Assembly (NCBI RefSeq): GCF_014905175.1
Contig: NW_025220583.1
Span: forward strand, 58,501 to 122,500
From: Aphidius gifuensis
Taxonomy: Eukaryota > Arthropoda > Insecta > Hymenoptera > Braconidae
Reading direction: 5' to 3'
Length of the DNA stretch: 64,000 nt
The notes under the pieces were generated by a model. That model did no database searches. It had not been told where the DNA came from and worked only from the letters and a program-made list of their open reading frames with translations. Below, piece after piece: positions 1 through 11,690 of the stretch; within the stretch, counting starts at the first letter, position 1, and each line of letters starts with the position of its first letter. Position numbers and translations under genes: made by a program.

Positions 1-3000
1 GATTTTTTAATTCAAACACGATTGTATCAATTATACGGAATAAGAGTTGATCAATCATTCTTCGATGGAAACGAACGAATTCCTACTATTCCTGACGATG
101 ATGTCAGTGAAAATGTTGCTATTGAAGAAAGCTTAAATGCACAACAACAAACACTCGTTTGGAATGATGAAGAATATTTACAAATGGCACCTGGACAAAA
201 TCAATTACCTCTATGTTTATTATTTGATGAGCATGCCGAAGAACTTTTATTCCCTGCTATTTACCTTGGTGAATTTCGCACTTTTCGCGAAGGAGTCAAT
301 GCAACACCATTTAACATAGCATCCAGTGAATTAAGAAGATTCGATCGACGTGGTGTTACACCGCAGCATCTGTTATACATGGCTATGAAAATTATGCGAT
401 TACGAGTTCGTGACTCACTTACTGTTGCATTTAATCATGTAGGGAAAACCTCCAAAATAACGAGAGATCAAATTGAAAGTGATGAGTATATAAATGGGTG
501 TGTAGAATATAATCTTGCTTTTCTAAGATCGATTCCCAACTCCGCTTGGTATTGGATGAACCGAAAAAAAGATTTATTTGCTATGATCAGGCAACTTGGT
601 AAACCAACATTATTTCTATCGGTTAGGGCAAACGAAATTGGATGGAATAACTTACTTTAAATAATTTACAAATTTCGAAGAAATAATGGTGAATCTGTAT
701 CTGAAGACTTCATCCAAGGATTACACTTCATGGATAAAGCAGCACTTATTAATGAAGACTCAGTGAGTTGTGCGATTTATTTCAACAGATTAGTGAATGT
801 CTGGTTAAACATCTTGTCATCTAAAAGAAATAGTCCTTTTGGCAAGAACTATGTTGTCTATAACTATTTTAAAAGAATCGAGTTTCAACATAGAGGGAGT
901 CCCCATGAACATATGTTACTGTTGCTAGCAGATAGCCCCTCTGATATTATTGGTGAAAACAAAAAAAAAGCTATAAAAATAATTGACGAACTAATATCAG
1001 TGTCCGAAAATGAGGCATCTGACAACATAAAACTTCAAAAACATAAGCACACATTCACGTGCTACAAAAATGTAATTGGTAATAGGCAAAAGTGCAGATT
1101 CGAAGCTCCTTTTCTGCCCAGTCGGTCTACTATCATATTGACACCAATGCAAAAAGAAGAAGCCGGATTTTCAACTTACGCATCACGTTACCGAAATGTC
1201 AGGGTCAATCTTGAAGACAATGACTATCCTGATCTTCAGACATTTTACTCCAGAAATTATATTGCTTCTGACGATGATTATCATAAGATCATTCGAGCGG
1301 GTATAAAAAGACCTTGAGTATTTTTAAAGCGTCAACCAACAGAAAAGTGGCATAATCAATTCAATTCTTTCATATTCAATGTGATGAAATCCAATATGGA
1401 TATTCAATTCATTACCGACGAATATTCATGCGCTAATTATGTATGTGAATATGTGAACAAAACCAACAGAGGGATTAGTCAACTTCAGCGTGTAATTATC
1501 GAAACTATGGATAAACATCCAGAATTTGATATTGTTGATTTAACAAGACGTATCGGTGTTCGAATGCTTAATAGTGTAGAAGTAAGGAGTCAAGAAGCTG
1601 CCTGGTATTTATTACGAGAGCCAATGTCTAAATGTTCCGTCGTAGTTGTATCAATTTCTACGGTGTGGCCCTCTGAACGTCAACGTATAAAACGAACTAA
1701 TAAAGAATTAGACAAAATGGACATTGATGGGCATTCTACTGACATATGGAAAGAAAATTGGTTCGACATATATGAAAAAAGGCATGAAGACTTAGAAGAA
1801 ATTACTCCAGCACAGTTTGTTGCAAACTACACAGTTCAGCAGAATAAAAAATATACAAAACGAAAACAGCCTCGAATTATTCGTTTTAGAAATTACGATA
1901 TGGCTCCTGACGTCAACGAATATAAAAGAGAAATGGTGACTCTTCATCATCCCTTCCGGAATGAAGATGAAGAAATACTTGCTGAGAATAAATTCGTCAG
2001 TATATATGACAATCAAGAAGAGATTATCCTAAATCATCGTCTTGAATTCCAAGTCTCATTAGATATTGAAAAAACTATTGAAATTTGCAGAAATTTATGT
2101 CGTGAAGATAATTATGAAGACGATGATGCAAATGAAGTAGGCATCATGTTTCAAGAGCCTAATCCATTTGAAGCGTTGTATGATGATCCAAATGGTGACG
2201 TAAATAGTGATGTTCGTTTAGCTGTACTAGATAAACTTGGTGCGATTGCTAAAAAACGGAAAAATTTAATGGACAATGACGAGTTTTATAGACTCATGCG
2301 TCTGGCTAATGAAAAGCAAAGAGGTATTCTGTTGGAAGTTATTAATAATCTTTTGTCTCAAAAACAAGCACCATTTCAAATATTTTTCACTGGTCCAGCA
2401 GGTTGTGGGAAAACATTTGTGATAAAACTGCTCATGGAAATTTATAATCGTTACACGGCCAACGATGGTCATTGCACTGCGTACATAACATGTGCCTCAA
2501 CTGGTAAAGCTGGTAAATGGAACAACAGTGCATACAGCTTTACGAATATCGATTTCTAAATTACTTCCTTTATCTACGGAAGTAACATATCAATATCGTG
2601 CTCTATTTAAATATATTAAAGTAATTATTATCGATGAGATCAGCATGATAAGTGCTGAACTACTGATTAAAATCAATGAGCGATTACAACAAATCACAGG
2701 AAAATTTACTGAGAACTTTGGAGGATTGGATATTATTTTTATTGGTGATTTACGTCAGCTACCACCAGTAAGAGCTACTTCTATTTATCTGCCACCAAAA
2801 AAAAATATGTTTGGGCCAATTTTGTGGAGAGGGCTTCAATTCTATCAGCTTGATCAAGTCATGAGACAATCAAATGAACAGTTTTCATCAATTTTGACGA
2901 AGATTGGTAATGGTGATAGACTTGATGATAATGAAATAGCTCTCATACAATCGAGGTTTTTTCCTAAAGCTGCAGTAGATATACTCTGTCCAAGTGCCAT

Positions 3001-3500
3001 TCGTATTTTTAAGACAAATCACTCAGTTGATGAGTATAATCGCCGGATATTGAGCAATTCCAAAGAAAAAATTATTTCAACGGCAAGAGATACCTATGTT
3101 GGATGTTCGTCAACAAATCAAGAAACTCAATTACGTCAAAAAGTCCACAAAATGTCACTTTTCGACACAGGTTGTTTGCCATACGAAACAATATTTGTTC
3201 AAAATATTCATTATTTAATAACATGTAATATTGACGTAACCGATGGTTTGGCAAATGGAGTTGTAGGAAAGCTTGTTCATATTGATCAATATGACGACGA
3301 AGAAGTAAGCATTGTGTGGTTGGACATTTCTCATGGTGCAGAGATCGGAAAAAAAGCGAAAAGAAAACTTCATGGTCACATGGCTACAAAAAACATTAGC
3401 CAAACAGCGTTCCCAATTTCTAGAAGGCAGGCAACTATTAATTTAAATCAGAGCAAAACCATTTGCGTAAAACGTTCTCATTTGCCAATAGTGTTATTTG
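1..3500 (+). pseudogene. Helitron-type Rep/Pif1-like helicase pseudogene, copy 1 (5' end outside window)
   Basis: Decayed protein gene of a rolling-circle (Helitron) transposon; the intact protein would nick, unwind and copy the element. The frame is open from base 1. In order: a Helitron-like N-terminal region (about 180-660), the Rep HUH core with H-E-H in GSPHEHMLLL (histidines at 904 and 910), the Rep tyrosine motif YVCEY (1438-1452), a charged spacer, and a Pif1-type SF1 helicase with Walker A GPAGCGKT (2392-2415), Walker B IIIDEISM (2624-2647) and GDLRQLPPV just after it. Lesions: in-frame TAA at 658-660, TGA at 1315-1317 and a frameshift near 2510-2515. The similarity stops at about 3497, just before the late helicase motif that normally reads like AMTIHKSQG, and runs into poly-T. 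It is clearly different from the second Helitron gene at 21.7-29.1 kb, so it is another family. Non-functional. Confidence 0.85.
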
Positions 3501-4393
3501 TTAAATTTTTAAGTGGTATTAAACTTTCACGGCATGAACAACATTTTTATTTTTTTTTTAATTTTTATCAATTTTTATTATTTATTATTTTTTTTTGTTT
3601 CCCTGGGCTATAACAGGAATCGGGTACAGATTGAACGCATTACAAAGTCGACATCCATGTCTGTCGCAAAAATGAGTTGTAGGAATTGACGGTTGGAAAA
3701 TGTTTAAAGAAGGAGAGGCACCGTGCAAGAAACTTCCTAATAAGAAGTATAGCACGTTTAACAATTCATTTTTTTTTTACAAGGATTCTGTCAATACTAC
3801 TCATATAATATTTAAATAATTAGAAATAATTATAAATATCAAATAAAAGCCGGACCATGTAGGCCGACCAATAGGATGCAAGCGATATGAGGAAAACGGG
3901 AAATGAACCAAGAAAAACCGAACATCCCTGAAGGTCCTTATCGACGAGGATCTTGAGGGATGTTCTATCGTTCACTTGGTTACTAGTAGTCAACCAGTAA
4001 ATAAAAAGAATGAATAAAATAAAATAAATTAAAAGAAAATACAATAAAATATAAAATTGGTAAGAAAAAAACAGAAAAAGATTAGTGAGAACACGTGCTT
4101 GAAAGATGCAATTTTATCAAGCACATGGTCACCAAAGAAAAATAAAATAATAAAAACCACACCAATAAATGAATAAATGAACATAGAAAAACAATAAATA
4201 ATATAGAATAAATCGATTGATAAAATAAAAATGAATAACTGACCTTTCTTCCATTAACTGACGAACTCATTATATATTTTCCCTGAAAACTCTTATGGGA
4301 CAATCGCATAACTCAAAGAACCGAACTTTAAGAAAATCGTTTGAGAAAAACGTGGAAACTATTCGCAAACCATAGATCAAAAAAAAGTTCAAG
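3501..4393. other. Gene-free stretch with one hairpin
   Basis: I see no supported coding sequence. The first 100 bases are T-rich and the stretch from 4000 to 4250 is A-rich. The only structure is the imperfect hairpin at 3906-3981, listed separately. Confidence 0.5.
3906..3981. repeat. Imperfect hairpin
   Basis: AACCAAG pairs with CTTGGTT (outer stem), then GAACATCCCT pairs with AGGGATGTTC (inner stem), with a few mismatches and a short loop. This could be the core of a foldback element or a chance dyad. No target duplication was found. Confidence 0.5.
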
Positions 4394-5575
4394 ATGGAAT
4401 ACGGTGACGAAACGAGACTGCAGCGCTCTTTTGTGGGGAAGGTAAAAACCACAACTGTTTTACCGATATATTTTGCAGGAATTCGAAAATTTGAAAATTT
4501 AGCCGTTTCCGAAACACCTGACGATTTCTTGGAAAAGGTATTTAACAATTTAGAAGAAAAAAGAAATCAAATAAAAATTCCTACTTCAAATATCGCTGAA
4601 CAGTCTTATTCTGATAATGGAAGAGATCAATATGTACTGGTTAATAAAGAGCTGAAAGACAAAAATTTTAATACCGATTTTTGAACTGTTGAACAATATA
4701 AACTATTAATTGAAGATTTAAAAAATCTTAATGGTGATCAGAATTTAGGCACGATTTTGAAAAATAATATAGCATCCAAACGACCAATTTATTATGCTTC
4801 TGGTATCAAATGATCGATTCTCAAAGATTATTACCCATCAACTAGACTCATACGAGCATTTATTTTAAGTAATTTAAAAAGTGTAATGGCTGGCATCAGT
4901 GCCATAGGTAAATACAAAGTCATTGATGAAGTTGATGGATTACATACGGGGTAGCCCTGGGTCCGTATTTGCAGTTTATCCGGAGAATGGGAACTGGATA
5001 TCAGTAAATATCCATCTGAATGGGCCTCCGAAAATTTGATTTGTTGTTAAATAAAAAAAGATACTTATAAATTTGAAGGAACAGTCAATTCGTTTTCGAG
5101 GGCTTATTTCGATTCTAAAAACTGCGGGAACCTGGCAGCCCACAAAATTTTCATTGCTACTGAGGATTTTTTTATTAGCCACAAAATTAAATATGTAAAA
5201 ATTTTACAAAAACCAGGAAATATAAAATATGAAAACAATGGTGTTCATAATAATTCATCAGTTAAGGATTATTTAGTACGAAAGACTCTAGGTGGACTCA
5301 TCGGGTACAATATATGTGACCCAGATGATGAGGCTAAACAGAAAGAAAAATATGAATCTTGATCCAGAGTCTACAAAAATAAAGCAGAAAATAACGCTTT
5401 AAAACAAAAACAAAATGCAAAGATGGGAGACTCGACTATAGAATTTTTTTTTCGATTTTTTAGTTACAGAAAAACCAGTAGTAATACTCAGCATCAACAA
5501 AAACTATCTAATAACTTCATACAATATTGCGCGCCAGACCATACACTTTGCTTCCAGTTGAAAGAAAATTTGTAA
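4394..5575 (+). pseudogene. Unrecognised 393-codon reading frame with five in-frame stops
   Basis: One frame runs from ATG at 4394 to TAA at 5573-5575. It is interrupted by TGA 4682-4684, TGA 4811-4813, TAG 4952-4954, TAA 5048-5050 and TGA 5360-5362, with no frameshift needed. Between the stops the composition is protein-like (mixed charged and hydrophobic residues, for example KYKVIDEVDG, GLIGYNICDPDDEA), with a lysine- and asparagine-rich C-terminal part. I do not recognise the family. I see no zinc knuckle, HUH, DDE or RT motif. The density of stops without indels, and the use of all three stop types, argues for decay by point mutation and against recoding. It could be a transposon accessory gene, an integrated viral gene or a host retrocopy. 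The match to a single frame over 1.2 kb makes a real former gene likely. Confidence 0.6.
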
Positions 5576-6084
5576 CAATACAAAGTAAAATAAGAGTGCA
5601 AATATTCACTTAAATTATTCATGGTCATAAATTTCACTTGGAGGATAACCAATATAATACCTTATTAAATCAATTTTTTTTTTTTTTTTTATAGTTTATT
5701 AAATCAATTTAAAGAAATAAAATAATTAATTTATTCGATAAAATAATATTGATTTATTACTGTTCAAAAAAATTTTACGGGTAATAAATAAGAACCATAT
5801 CTGATGAAGTAAATAAGATGTTGATGTCAAACGTTTAATTGAACAACTTCTGGTAGAAAAATTTTTACGAAAAAAAATTCTTTTCTATGTGCTAACATTC
5901 TTTTTAAATATTTTTCTTTTGACATCAATTAAATAAATAATCGAAGTTCTAAAAATTAAATATTGTTATTAAATACATATTGAATTTTCAGGTGAAAATA
6001 GTTTTGCATTTTTGAAAGTAACCTTTGCTCTTGTCACTGTCATGCGTCGTAAAAAAATTAAAACAAAGCTCATGGCCAAAAAAA
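5576..6084. other. Gene-free A+T-rich stretch
   Basis: Includes a T18-like run near 5675-5692. The short open frames here are shadows of A+T-rich sequence. Nothing else seen. Confidence 0.5.
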
Positions 6085-6632
6085 AACGAAGATAATCCTC
6101 CATAGGAACATGTCGACATCACCAAGTCACCAGCTAACTCCACCAAGGGGTCAGCTAGCTTCATCGGAAACCAACCACAGACTGTCACCAGTCCCGGTGC
6201 CATCAGCCAGCTCTGAAAGCCGGCCGACGACTGGCAGTGAGATGCCAGCGATCACCAGCTTTATGGACTCTCTATCCCCACTCCCGTTACACCCACTCCA
6301 TAGGACCATCTGTGCGCACACCTCGATGCGACTCTCCGGTGGGAGTGTCGGAGTAGGGGATATGAATCTGACCTACAAGGTACTGATATTCCTACATGTC
6401 GTAGCCAGGGTAGGAATCCGGATTATCCGCCCGTGGCGGATGTCTACCAAGTCAGCGCTGACATTCAGGCGAAAAACGATGTCACTACCGAGGCCACTCA
6501 AAAACCGGTGGTATTAATTAGCGTCTTAGTCGATAAAACCCTCAGACTAGACCTCTAATTATTTTCGGGAGTGCGAGATCTGCCAAATCTCGTTACAATA
6601 TATATGGTTAAATATATACTCAAGAAAAAAAA
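6085..6632 (+). mobile_element. GC-richer island, possible 5'-truncated retroelement with A-tail
   Basis: From about 6100 to 6600 the base composition switches to much higher G+C than either flank. It ends with a small stem-loop (GAGAT/ATCTC), GTTACAATATATATGG and an A run at 6625-6635, which is the look of a retroelement 3' end. A 135-residue frame (6110-6517) is open and proline/serine-rich at its N-terminus, but I recognise no domain in it. The call as a truncated LINE or SINE is inference; a host exon or promoter fragment is possible. Confidence 0.35.
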
Positions 6633-6640
6633 AAGGGGGT

Positions 6641-7103
6641 AACAACCTTCGATAAAGGATAGAGGGCGTTTGTCTAAGGATTTACGCTTTTTTTTTGTTA
6701 TCAAAATAATTTTTAATAAAAGATGACGGTCGTATTTCCAATTTTGTTTGAAATTTATTTATTGGCAGGTTTATTTAAATTATAAATTGTTTACTGATAA
6801 TTATAAATAATTTATTATCAATGAAAAAACATGAAAATGATTACAAATCTTTATTTTTCATTAAAAATGATTTTAATAATGGAAAAAAAGGCATGAGCCT
6901 CTGAACGCATTAGACGAAAAACCTGAAAATTCATAAATTTGCATTTACGCCCTTTTTCTTTCAATAAAAAAAAATTCCAAAAAATCGCACTTATGCCTTT
7001 CTTTTATTAAAGCGACGATATTATTGATAAAATTTATAATAATAATATTCGAAATATAAATACTAATAATTATTCAAATTTATATTTGAATATTATTGTC
7101 AGG

Positions 7104-7142
<39 letters not shown>

Positions 7143-7222
7143 CGAGATATTCAGCGGGACATGCAACTACTCCGAAAGAAGTTTCACTTCCCTCGCGCGT
7201 ACTCGCAACACGCTAATTTTTT
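6641..7222 (+). repeat. Dispersed repeat A, copy 1
   Basis: About 580 bp that align by eye with 38490-39110, from AACAACCTT..GATAAAGGAT through a TTATTATT microsatellite to the shared end CGCGTACTCGCAACACGC. Several small indels separate the copies. The right part contains the foldback end GCGACGATAT (7012-7021), which in copy 2 has an inverted partner. Here the left partner is missing, so this copy is 5'-truncated, next to the A-tail of the preceding island. Confidence 0.75.
7102..7139. repeat. (ATT)n microsatellite
   Basis: About twelve ATT units inside dispersed repeat A. The same position in the second copy is also expanded, so the microsatellite belongs to the repeat. Confidence 0.9.
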
Positions 7223-8159
7223 TATTCAGTATGTTTATTCAGTATATAGTTATCCAGAGTATTATTTAGTATATCATTTACCCCTATATATTTGAGACTA
7301 TCTATTTTGACTTACCTAGGACAAAGAACAGGGAAACCACAATTGCTTTTTTACAACATTTCCATAAGAAAATAATAATATAACTCAAATAAAAAATAAA
7401 ATAACTCAGTATCCTGGAGCATTCACTGATTAACTAGAAAATTATGTGAAAGATTGAAATAATAATGAATTTTTATAATAAAAAAAATTAAGATTAACTA
7501 AGAAAAGTGATTTTTGAAATAGTATGATATGATAATTAGATACTCGAAAAACAGGACAAAATGAATCGTAAAAACAAAATGAACTATTATGAAAAATAAG
7601 CTGATATCGTTTTAGCAGTTATGCAAAAAAAATATCTTCACTTGAAATATCATGTATACTTGAAATTTGTAATAACTGATTATTTAATAAAAAAAAAGTG
7701 TACATTTTAGCTGAGAATATTTTTTGCTGCGCGTCAGCAAAGGATGAGAAATAAAGAGACCATGATTGCCTTCCCTTCGTATTTCCATGACAATAAATAT
7801 ATATAAATATATTTAAAGAAGAATTTTTGGATTTCATTTATTAAAAATTATAATTATTTCTCGAATAATTTTTTTTTCTTCAGTATATTTTTTACTTTGT
7901 CCATTATTATCGAATATGTATGGTTGTAACGTGAATGATAACAGCTTGAATATTAAATTCAATAAACCAAAAATACAATTAGAAAAATAATTGATTAAAA
8001 AAATATATATTCGAATTTTGAAGAGCTTTTTAGAAATTTATTGTTAAAATTGAATCTTTGAAATTTTTCAACAAAAATAAATTTCTAAAAACCAAACATG
8101 CTGTTTAATTTCAACAATATTCTTCAATCCGTTATAAGCAGTAGTTTCTCGTTATTTTT
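7223..8159. other. Gene-free stretch
   Basis: A+T-rich sequence without a supported gene. The minus-strand frame at 7619-7837 has no recognisable motif. Confidence 0.5.
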
Positions 8160-8164
8160 TTGTC

Positions 8165-8232
8165 TACTACCCTTACTATGATACCTTACTACCCTTACTA
8201 CCCTTACTACCCTTACTACCCTTACTACTACA
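8165..8232. repeat. Nine-base tandem repeat CTTACTACC
   Basis: About seven units of CTTACTACC, some imperfect. This is not the insect telomere unit. A 104-residue frame starts in it, but it is a by-product of the repeat. Confidence 0.85.
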
Positions 8233-8932
8233 CTACTATGATGGAACTCACGTATTACTCGGAAGAAAAAATTAGAATATTACAAGTGTATATATATTTC
8301 GATAATAATAAACATATACATATGGGGAAGGCTTTTTCATTTCACCAAGTTAGAAACCTTTTATCTTCAAAACATTTTATAGGTAATAATTTCTATATAA
8401 ATGAAGTCCCAAAAGCTCGTTTCAATTTTTTTAGATTTTTCGCAGCGCCACCTGCCCCTCCCCTTCGATTTTAGTAGTTTCTCTTAAGAGATAAGTGCTA
8501 TTTTGCCCTTTTTTATTTCAATGAAAAATTTTATGCAGATTCTATAATGAATTTGATGAAAATTTTTCATAAAATTAGAGTGGCCATTATGGGACCAGTA
8601 TTTTTTTTTTTTTTTAAAGATTTTGCAAAAACTTAAAATTCATGAATTTTCAAAATTTAAATATAAGTATTTTCTAGACTAAAAAAAAAAAAAATAGAAA
8701 TGAAATTTATCTTCTAGAAAAATCGATAAATCGATTATTTCTATAAGAAAATCGATTTTTTGAACTTTTATGAACTCAAAAAAATTTCTCTTCAATAAAT
8801 TAAGGTTGATTCCGAATATCTGAATTTCTGATAGACTTTCGATTTTTTTGGCTTATTTTCTAAATAAAATAATCATCTATATTGTGAATTTTTTTGGATT
8901 TTTTTTTTGTTTGCTTTTTTCGAGAAATTTAC

Positions 8933-8953
8933 TGTTAAAGTTGACAACTTTAA
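8933..8953. repeat. Perfect 10-bp hairpin
   Basis: GTTAAAGTTG, one A, then CAACTTTAAC. It lies in the spacer of the large inverted repeat. Function unknown. Confidence 0.7.
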
Positions 8954-9349
8954 CACACAAGGTATACGCGTTACCTCATGTTTTTACGAATAACTTGTTT
9001 TTGTTCTGATTCAAAACTGTATATTTACTATCAGATTGTAGCCCTGGACAAGACAAAATGTCGATAATTATTTCAATTTTTTCTTCTTTTTCTTTTAATA
9101 AATATTCAACTTTCAAACTTCTAAACTTTGCTAGATGCGCGGCACACAGACATGAACACAAGCATGGTTTTGGCGTACGACGTAAACTTTGTTTGCTAGT
9201 GTGTTGCCGCGCACACACATACTACTAAAGAACTTGGTTTTTCATCAGTGGCGCTACAAAAATTTCAGGATACGGGAATAAAAAATAGCGTTATTAATAT
9301 ACGGGCCCTTTGTGGCATAAATATTGGTGCGGCGATGGGACTTGGAATC

Positions 9350-9735
9350 AACCTTAAGATGAAAGAATACTTTTTTTTCAGGGAATTTTGAATTTCTATC
9401 GTTTTTGCTTTTTTCCGACCCCCTCCCTCTCCCCCCAACCATGGTAGACACTGATAAAAAAAGTAAATAAATTTAATTTAGATCAATTAAAATGTCGAAA
9501 TATTAGTTAACATAATTTTTCCTCGATATTTTCCTATAATTATCGTATTTTTTTTTATATTCAATGATTTTTCCTTTATATTTACGGATATTTTCCATAT
9601 TTATCGTCTTGAGATTAAGGGACTTAGAAAATTTTTTAGAGGGGGTGTCTATCATGGTTAAGGGGGGGGGGGGCAGAAAAAAAAGCAAAAACAATAGGAA
9701 ATTAAAATTCTCCAAGAAAAAGTTTTTCTGATAAA
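9350..9735. repeat. Short inverted pair of a G-run repeat
   Basis: The block near 9370-9480 (C-rich run, CCATGGTAGACACTGATAAA) is an inverted, diverged copy of the block near 9640-9760 (TCTATCATGG, an 11-13 G run, then AGCAAAAACAATAGGAAATT). The second block is also related to 62700-63160. The preceding unit with GGGACTTAGAAAATTTTTT is shared with the copies at the end of the window. Confidence 0.65.
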
Positions 9736-9879
9736 AATAATAAATAAATTTAATTTAGATCAATCAATATATCGAAAATTAGTAACATGTTCTTTTAGTG
9801 TTCCGTAGGACACTTATGTTTTCGCTTTTCTGTGACTTTTTGTTATTTCGAAATAGAATGTGAAGTTTTAAATCGAATT

Positions 9880-10290
9880 GACTTTGAAGATGGTGATTTT
9901 GTTCAATTTTTTTTGCCCAAAAGCAATCGTCAGATTTATTTTCAATTTTGGGGCCTTATTAGATTCATTATTCCTATTTTTTGACAGGGCCCAATTTCAA
10001 ATATTGACCGATCAATTCCGGCAATGTTTCGATCTACGGTGCTTCATCTGTGGACTCTATGATATTTTTTTCAAATTTTTCGGTCCTAATTTTCTTTTTC
10101 AATTAAACAATATGTAGTGTTACAAATCGTTTATTTGCGATATTTGTTGAACCGCTGAACCGAATTAATCGATGTTAAAACAAATTTAGGTTTTTTTTTT
10201 TCCAAAAACAATCATTATATTTTTTTTTACTTTTTGGGCCTTATTAGATTTAATATTCCCATTTTTCGACAGAAAAAAATAGTCATGAAT
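9880..10290 (+). repeat. ~285-bp satellite-like repeat C, about 1.5 units
   Basis: The landmark GGGCCTTATTAGATT occurs at 9951 and again at 10236 (285 bases apart), with the linked block TTGACAGGGCCCAATTTC. The same unit recurs at 37260, 39127, 39413 and 39693. A preceding leader, TCCGTAGGACACTTATGTTTT, is shared with 37110. No coding capacity is credible. Confidence 0.8.
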
Positions 10291-10594
10291 TTTACAATAA
10301 AATGAAAAAATAAATCGAACAAGAAAAAAAAAAAAATTGTACGGTACACTTAGGGTGCACCTTGGGGAGCTTGACTATATTTTTCCTTCTTTTTTGTCCT
10401 TAATATCTTTATCAGTATTATTTCTGAAATAATATTTCATCTTAATTCATTGAAAAAAAGTTTTTTTCAGTTTATAAAAGTTCAAAAAATCGATTTTCTC
10501 ATAAAAATAATCGATATATCGATTTTTATAGAGGATAATTTTATTTTTTTTTTTAGTCTAGAAAATATATTTAAATATTGAAAATTCATGAATT

Positions 10595-11359
10595 TGTTAT
10601 GTCCGAAGTACCCGTAATAATTGTAATGTAAATTGTTATTCGACCCTAACCTTTCGGTCAATAGGTCAGGTCCACAGCGTAGTAGGAAAAGGTAAGAGAA
10701 GAAAAGTAGTAATGTTGTTGATGATGGTTTTTTAATAATAACGATTAATTATATTTATTTAAACAATGTGAATTGATGGTACAATAGTTGACAGTAGATA
10801 TTACAAGTTGTAGTGTTTAATTCTAACGTACGTTCTGTCGAGTTACAATGTGTCTGATAAGTAATTACAAAGATTTTAAGTCAGAAGACCTGACTCTAAC
10901 GTGATGATAACTACATGGCTATGTTTCGGTTCCCGGTCCCTAACGACAACTGATTTGTCTTAGTTTTTCGGGGTGTATTTATACTCGTATTTCCTCAGAG
11001 TAGGAGACAAAAGGGCTGGTCCCAAATGTGCCGCTATCCGAGGGTATTGCGTTGGTCTATCGTAGATGTAATCTAATCTGTCGCGTCTGGCTCCAAGAAA
11101 GTCGTAAAAGTTTTATGTATCCGGTAAAATAGTTTGGGAAAAGTCCCTTTAGTTTGAATATCATTTTATTACTTTTTAACTGCATACAGCTGTGTGGTTT
11201 TGGGTCTTATCAAATATTTGTATTTTAGTTTCTTGAATTTTGATGAAATCTAATATCTCGTGAGAAAAGAAACGTCTTGCGTCGTTATTTAAGTTGATAA
11301 TTTATGTTTCCTTTTTCTTTATATTTTACGAATTTTATAACGTCAACTAGGATATAACA
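10595..11359. mobile_element. Solo LTR (765 bp) with AATT target duplication
   Basis: The block begins TGTTATGTCC and ends GGATATAACA, the TG..CA-type inverted ends of an LTR. It is flanked by AATT at 10591-10594 and AATT at 11360-11363. Removing it with one AATT makes the surrounding sequence match the opposite arm of the large inverted repeat exactly at the junction. A TATTTATACTC box-like sequence lies near 10975. There is no second LTR and no internal coding region, so the element has been lost by LTR-LTR recombination. The 4-bp duplication suits a gypsy-like element, but the family is not determined, nor is the orientation. Confidence 0.85.
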
Positions 11360-11690
11360 AATTTTAAGTTTTTGCAAAATCTTTAAAAAAAAAAAAAAAA
11401 TACTGGGCACATAATGCCCACTCTAATTTTATGAAAAATGTTCATCAGTTTCATTATAGAATCAGCATAAAATTTTTCATAAAAATAAAAAAGGGCAAAA
11501 TAGCACTTACCTCTTGAGAGAAACTACAAAAATCGAGGGGGAGAGGCAGGTGGCGTTGCGAAAAATCTTAAAAAATTAAAATGAGCTTTTGGGACCTCAC
11601 ATATATAATGAAATTGTTATCTATGAATTTTTCTGAAGATAGGAGGTTCTCAACTTGGTGGAATGAAAAAGCCTTCCCCCATATACAAAT

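Larger units (their letters stand above)
8312..11690. repeat. Large inverted repeat with ~490-bp arms
   Basis: The left arm, 8312-8803, is matched in reverse complement by 10441-11690 once the solo LTR at 10595-11359 is removed. Landmarks pair in order: GGGGAAGGCTTTTTCAT (8324) with ATGAAAAAGCCTTCCCCC; CCACCTGCCCCTCC with GGGGGAGAGGCAGGTGG; TTTTGCAAAAACTTAAAATT with its complement on either side of the LTR; and AATCGATTTTTTGAACTTTTAT at the inner ends. Arms differ at perhaps one base in ten. The 1.6-kb spacer holds other repeats. This is either a foldback-type element or an inverted duplication of a noncoding repeat. No protein is encoded. Confidence 0.85.

Noticed and set aside
4682..5362. 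Stop-codon recoding in the unknown frame
   Set aside because: All three stop types occur, and neighbouring genes use the standard code, so decay is simpler.
6110..6517. 135-residue frame in the GC-rich island as a host gene
   Set aside because: No motif; base composition and A-tail fit a retroelement fragment better. Left as part of that feature only.
8165..8232. Telomere-type repeat (CCCTTA-like words)
   Set aside because: The unit is CTTACTACC, nine bases, short and interstitial; it is not the TTAGG insect telomere.
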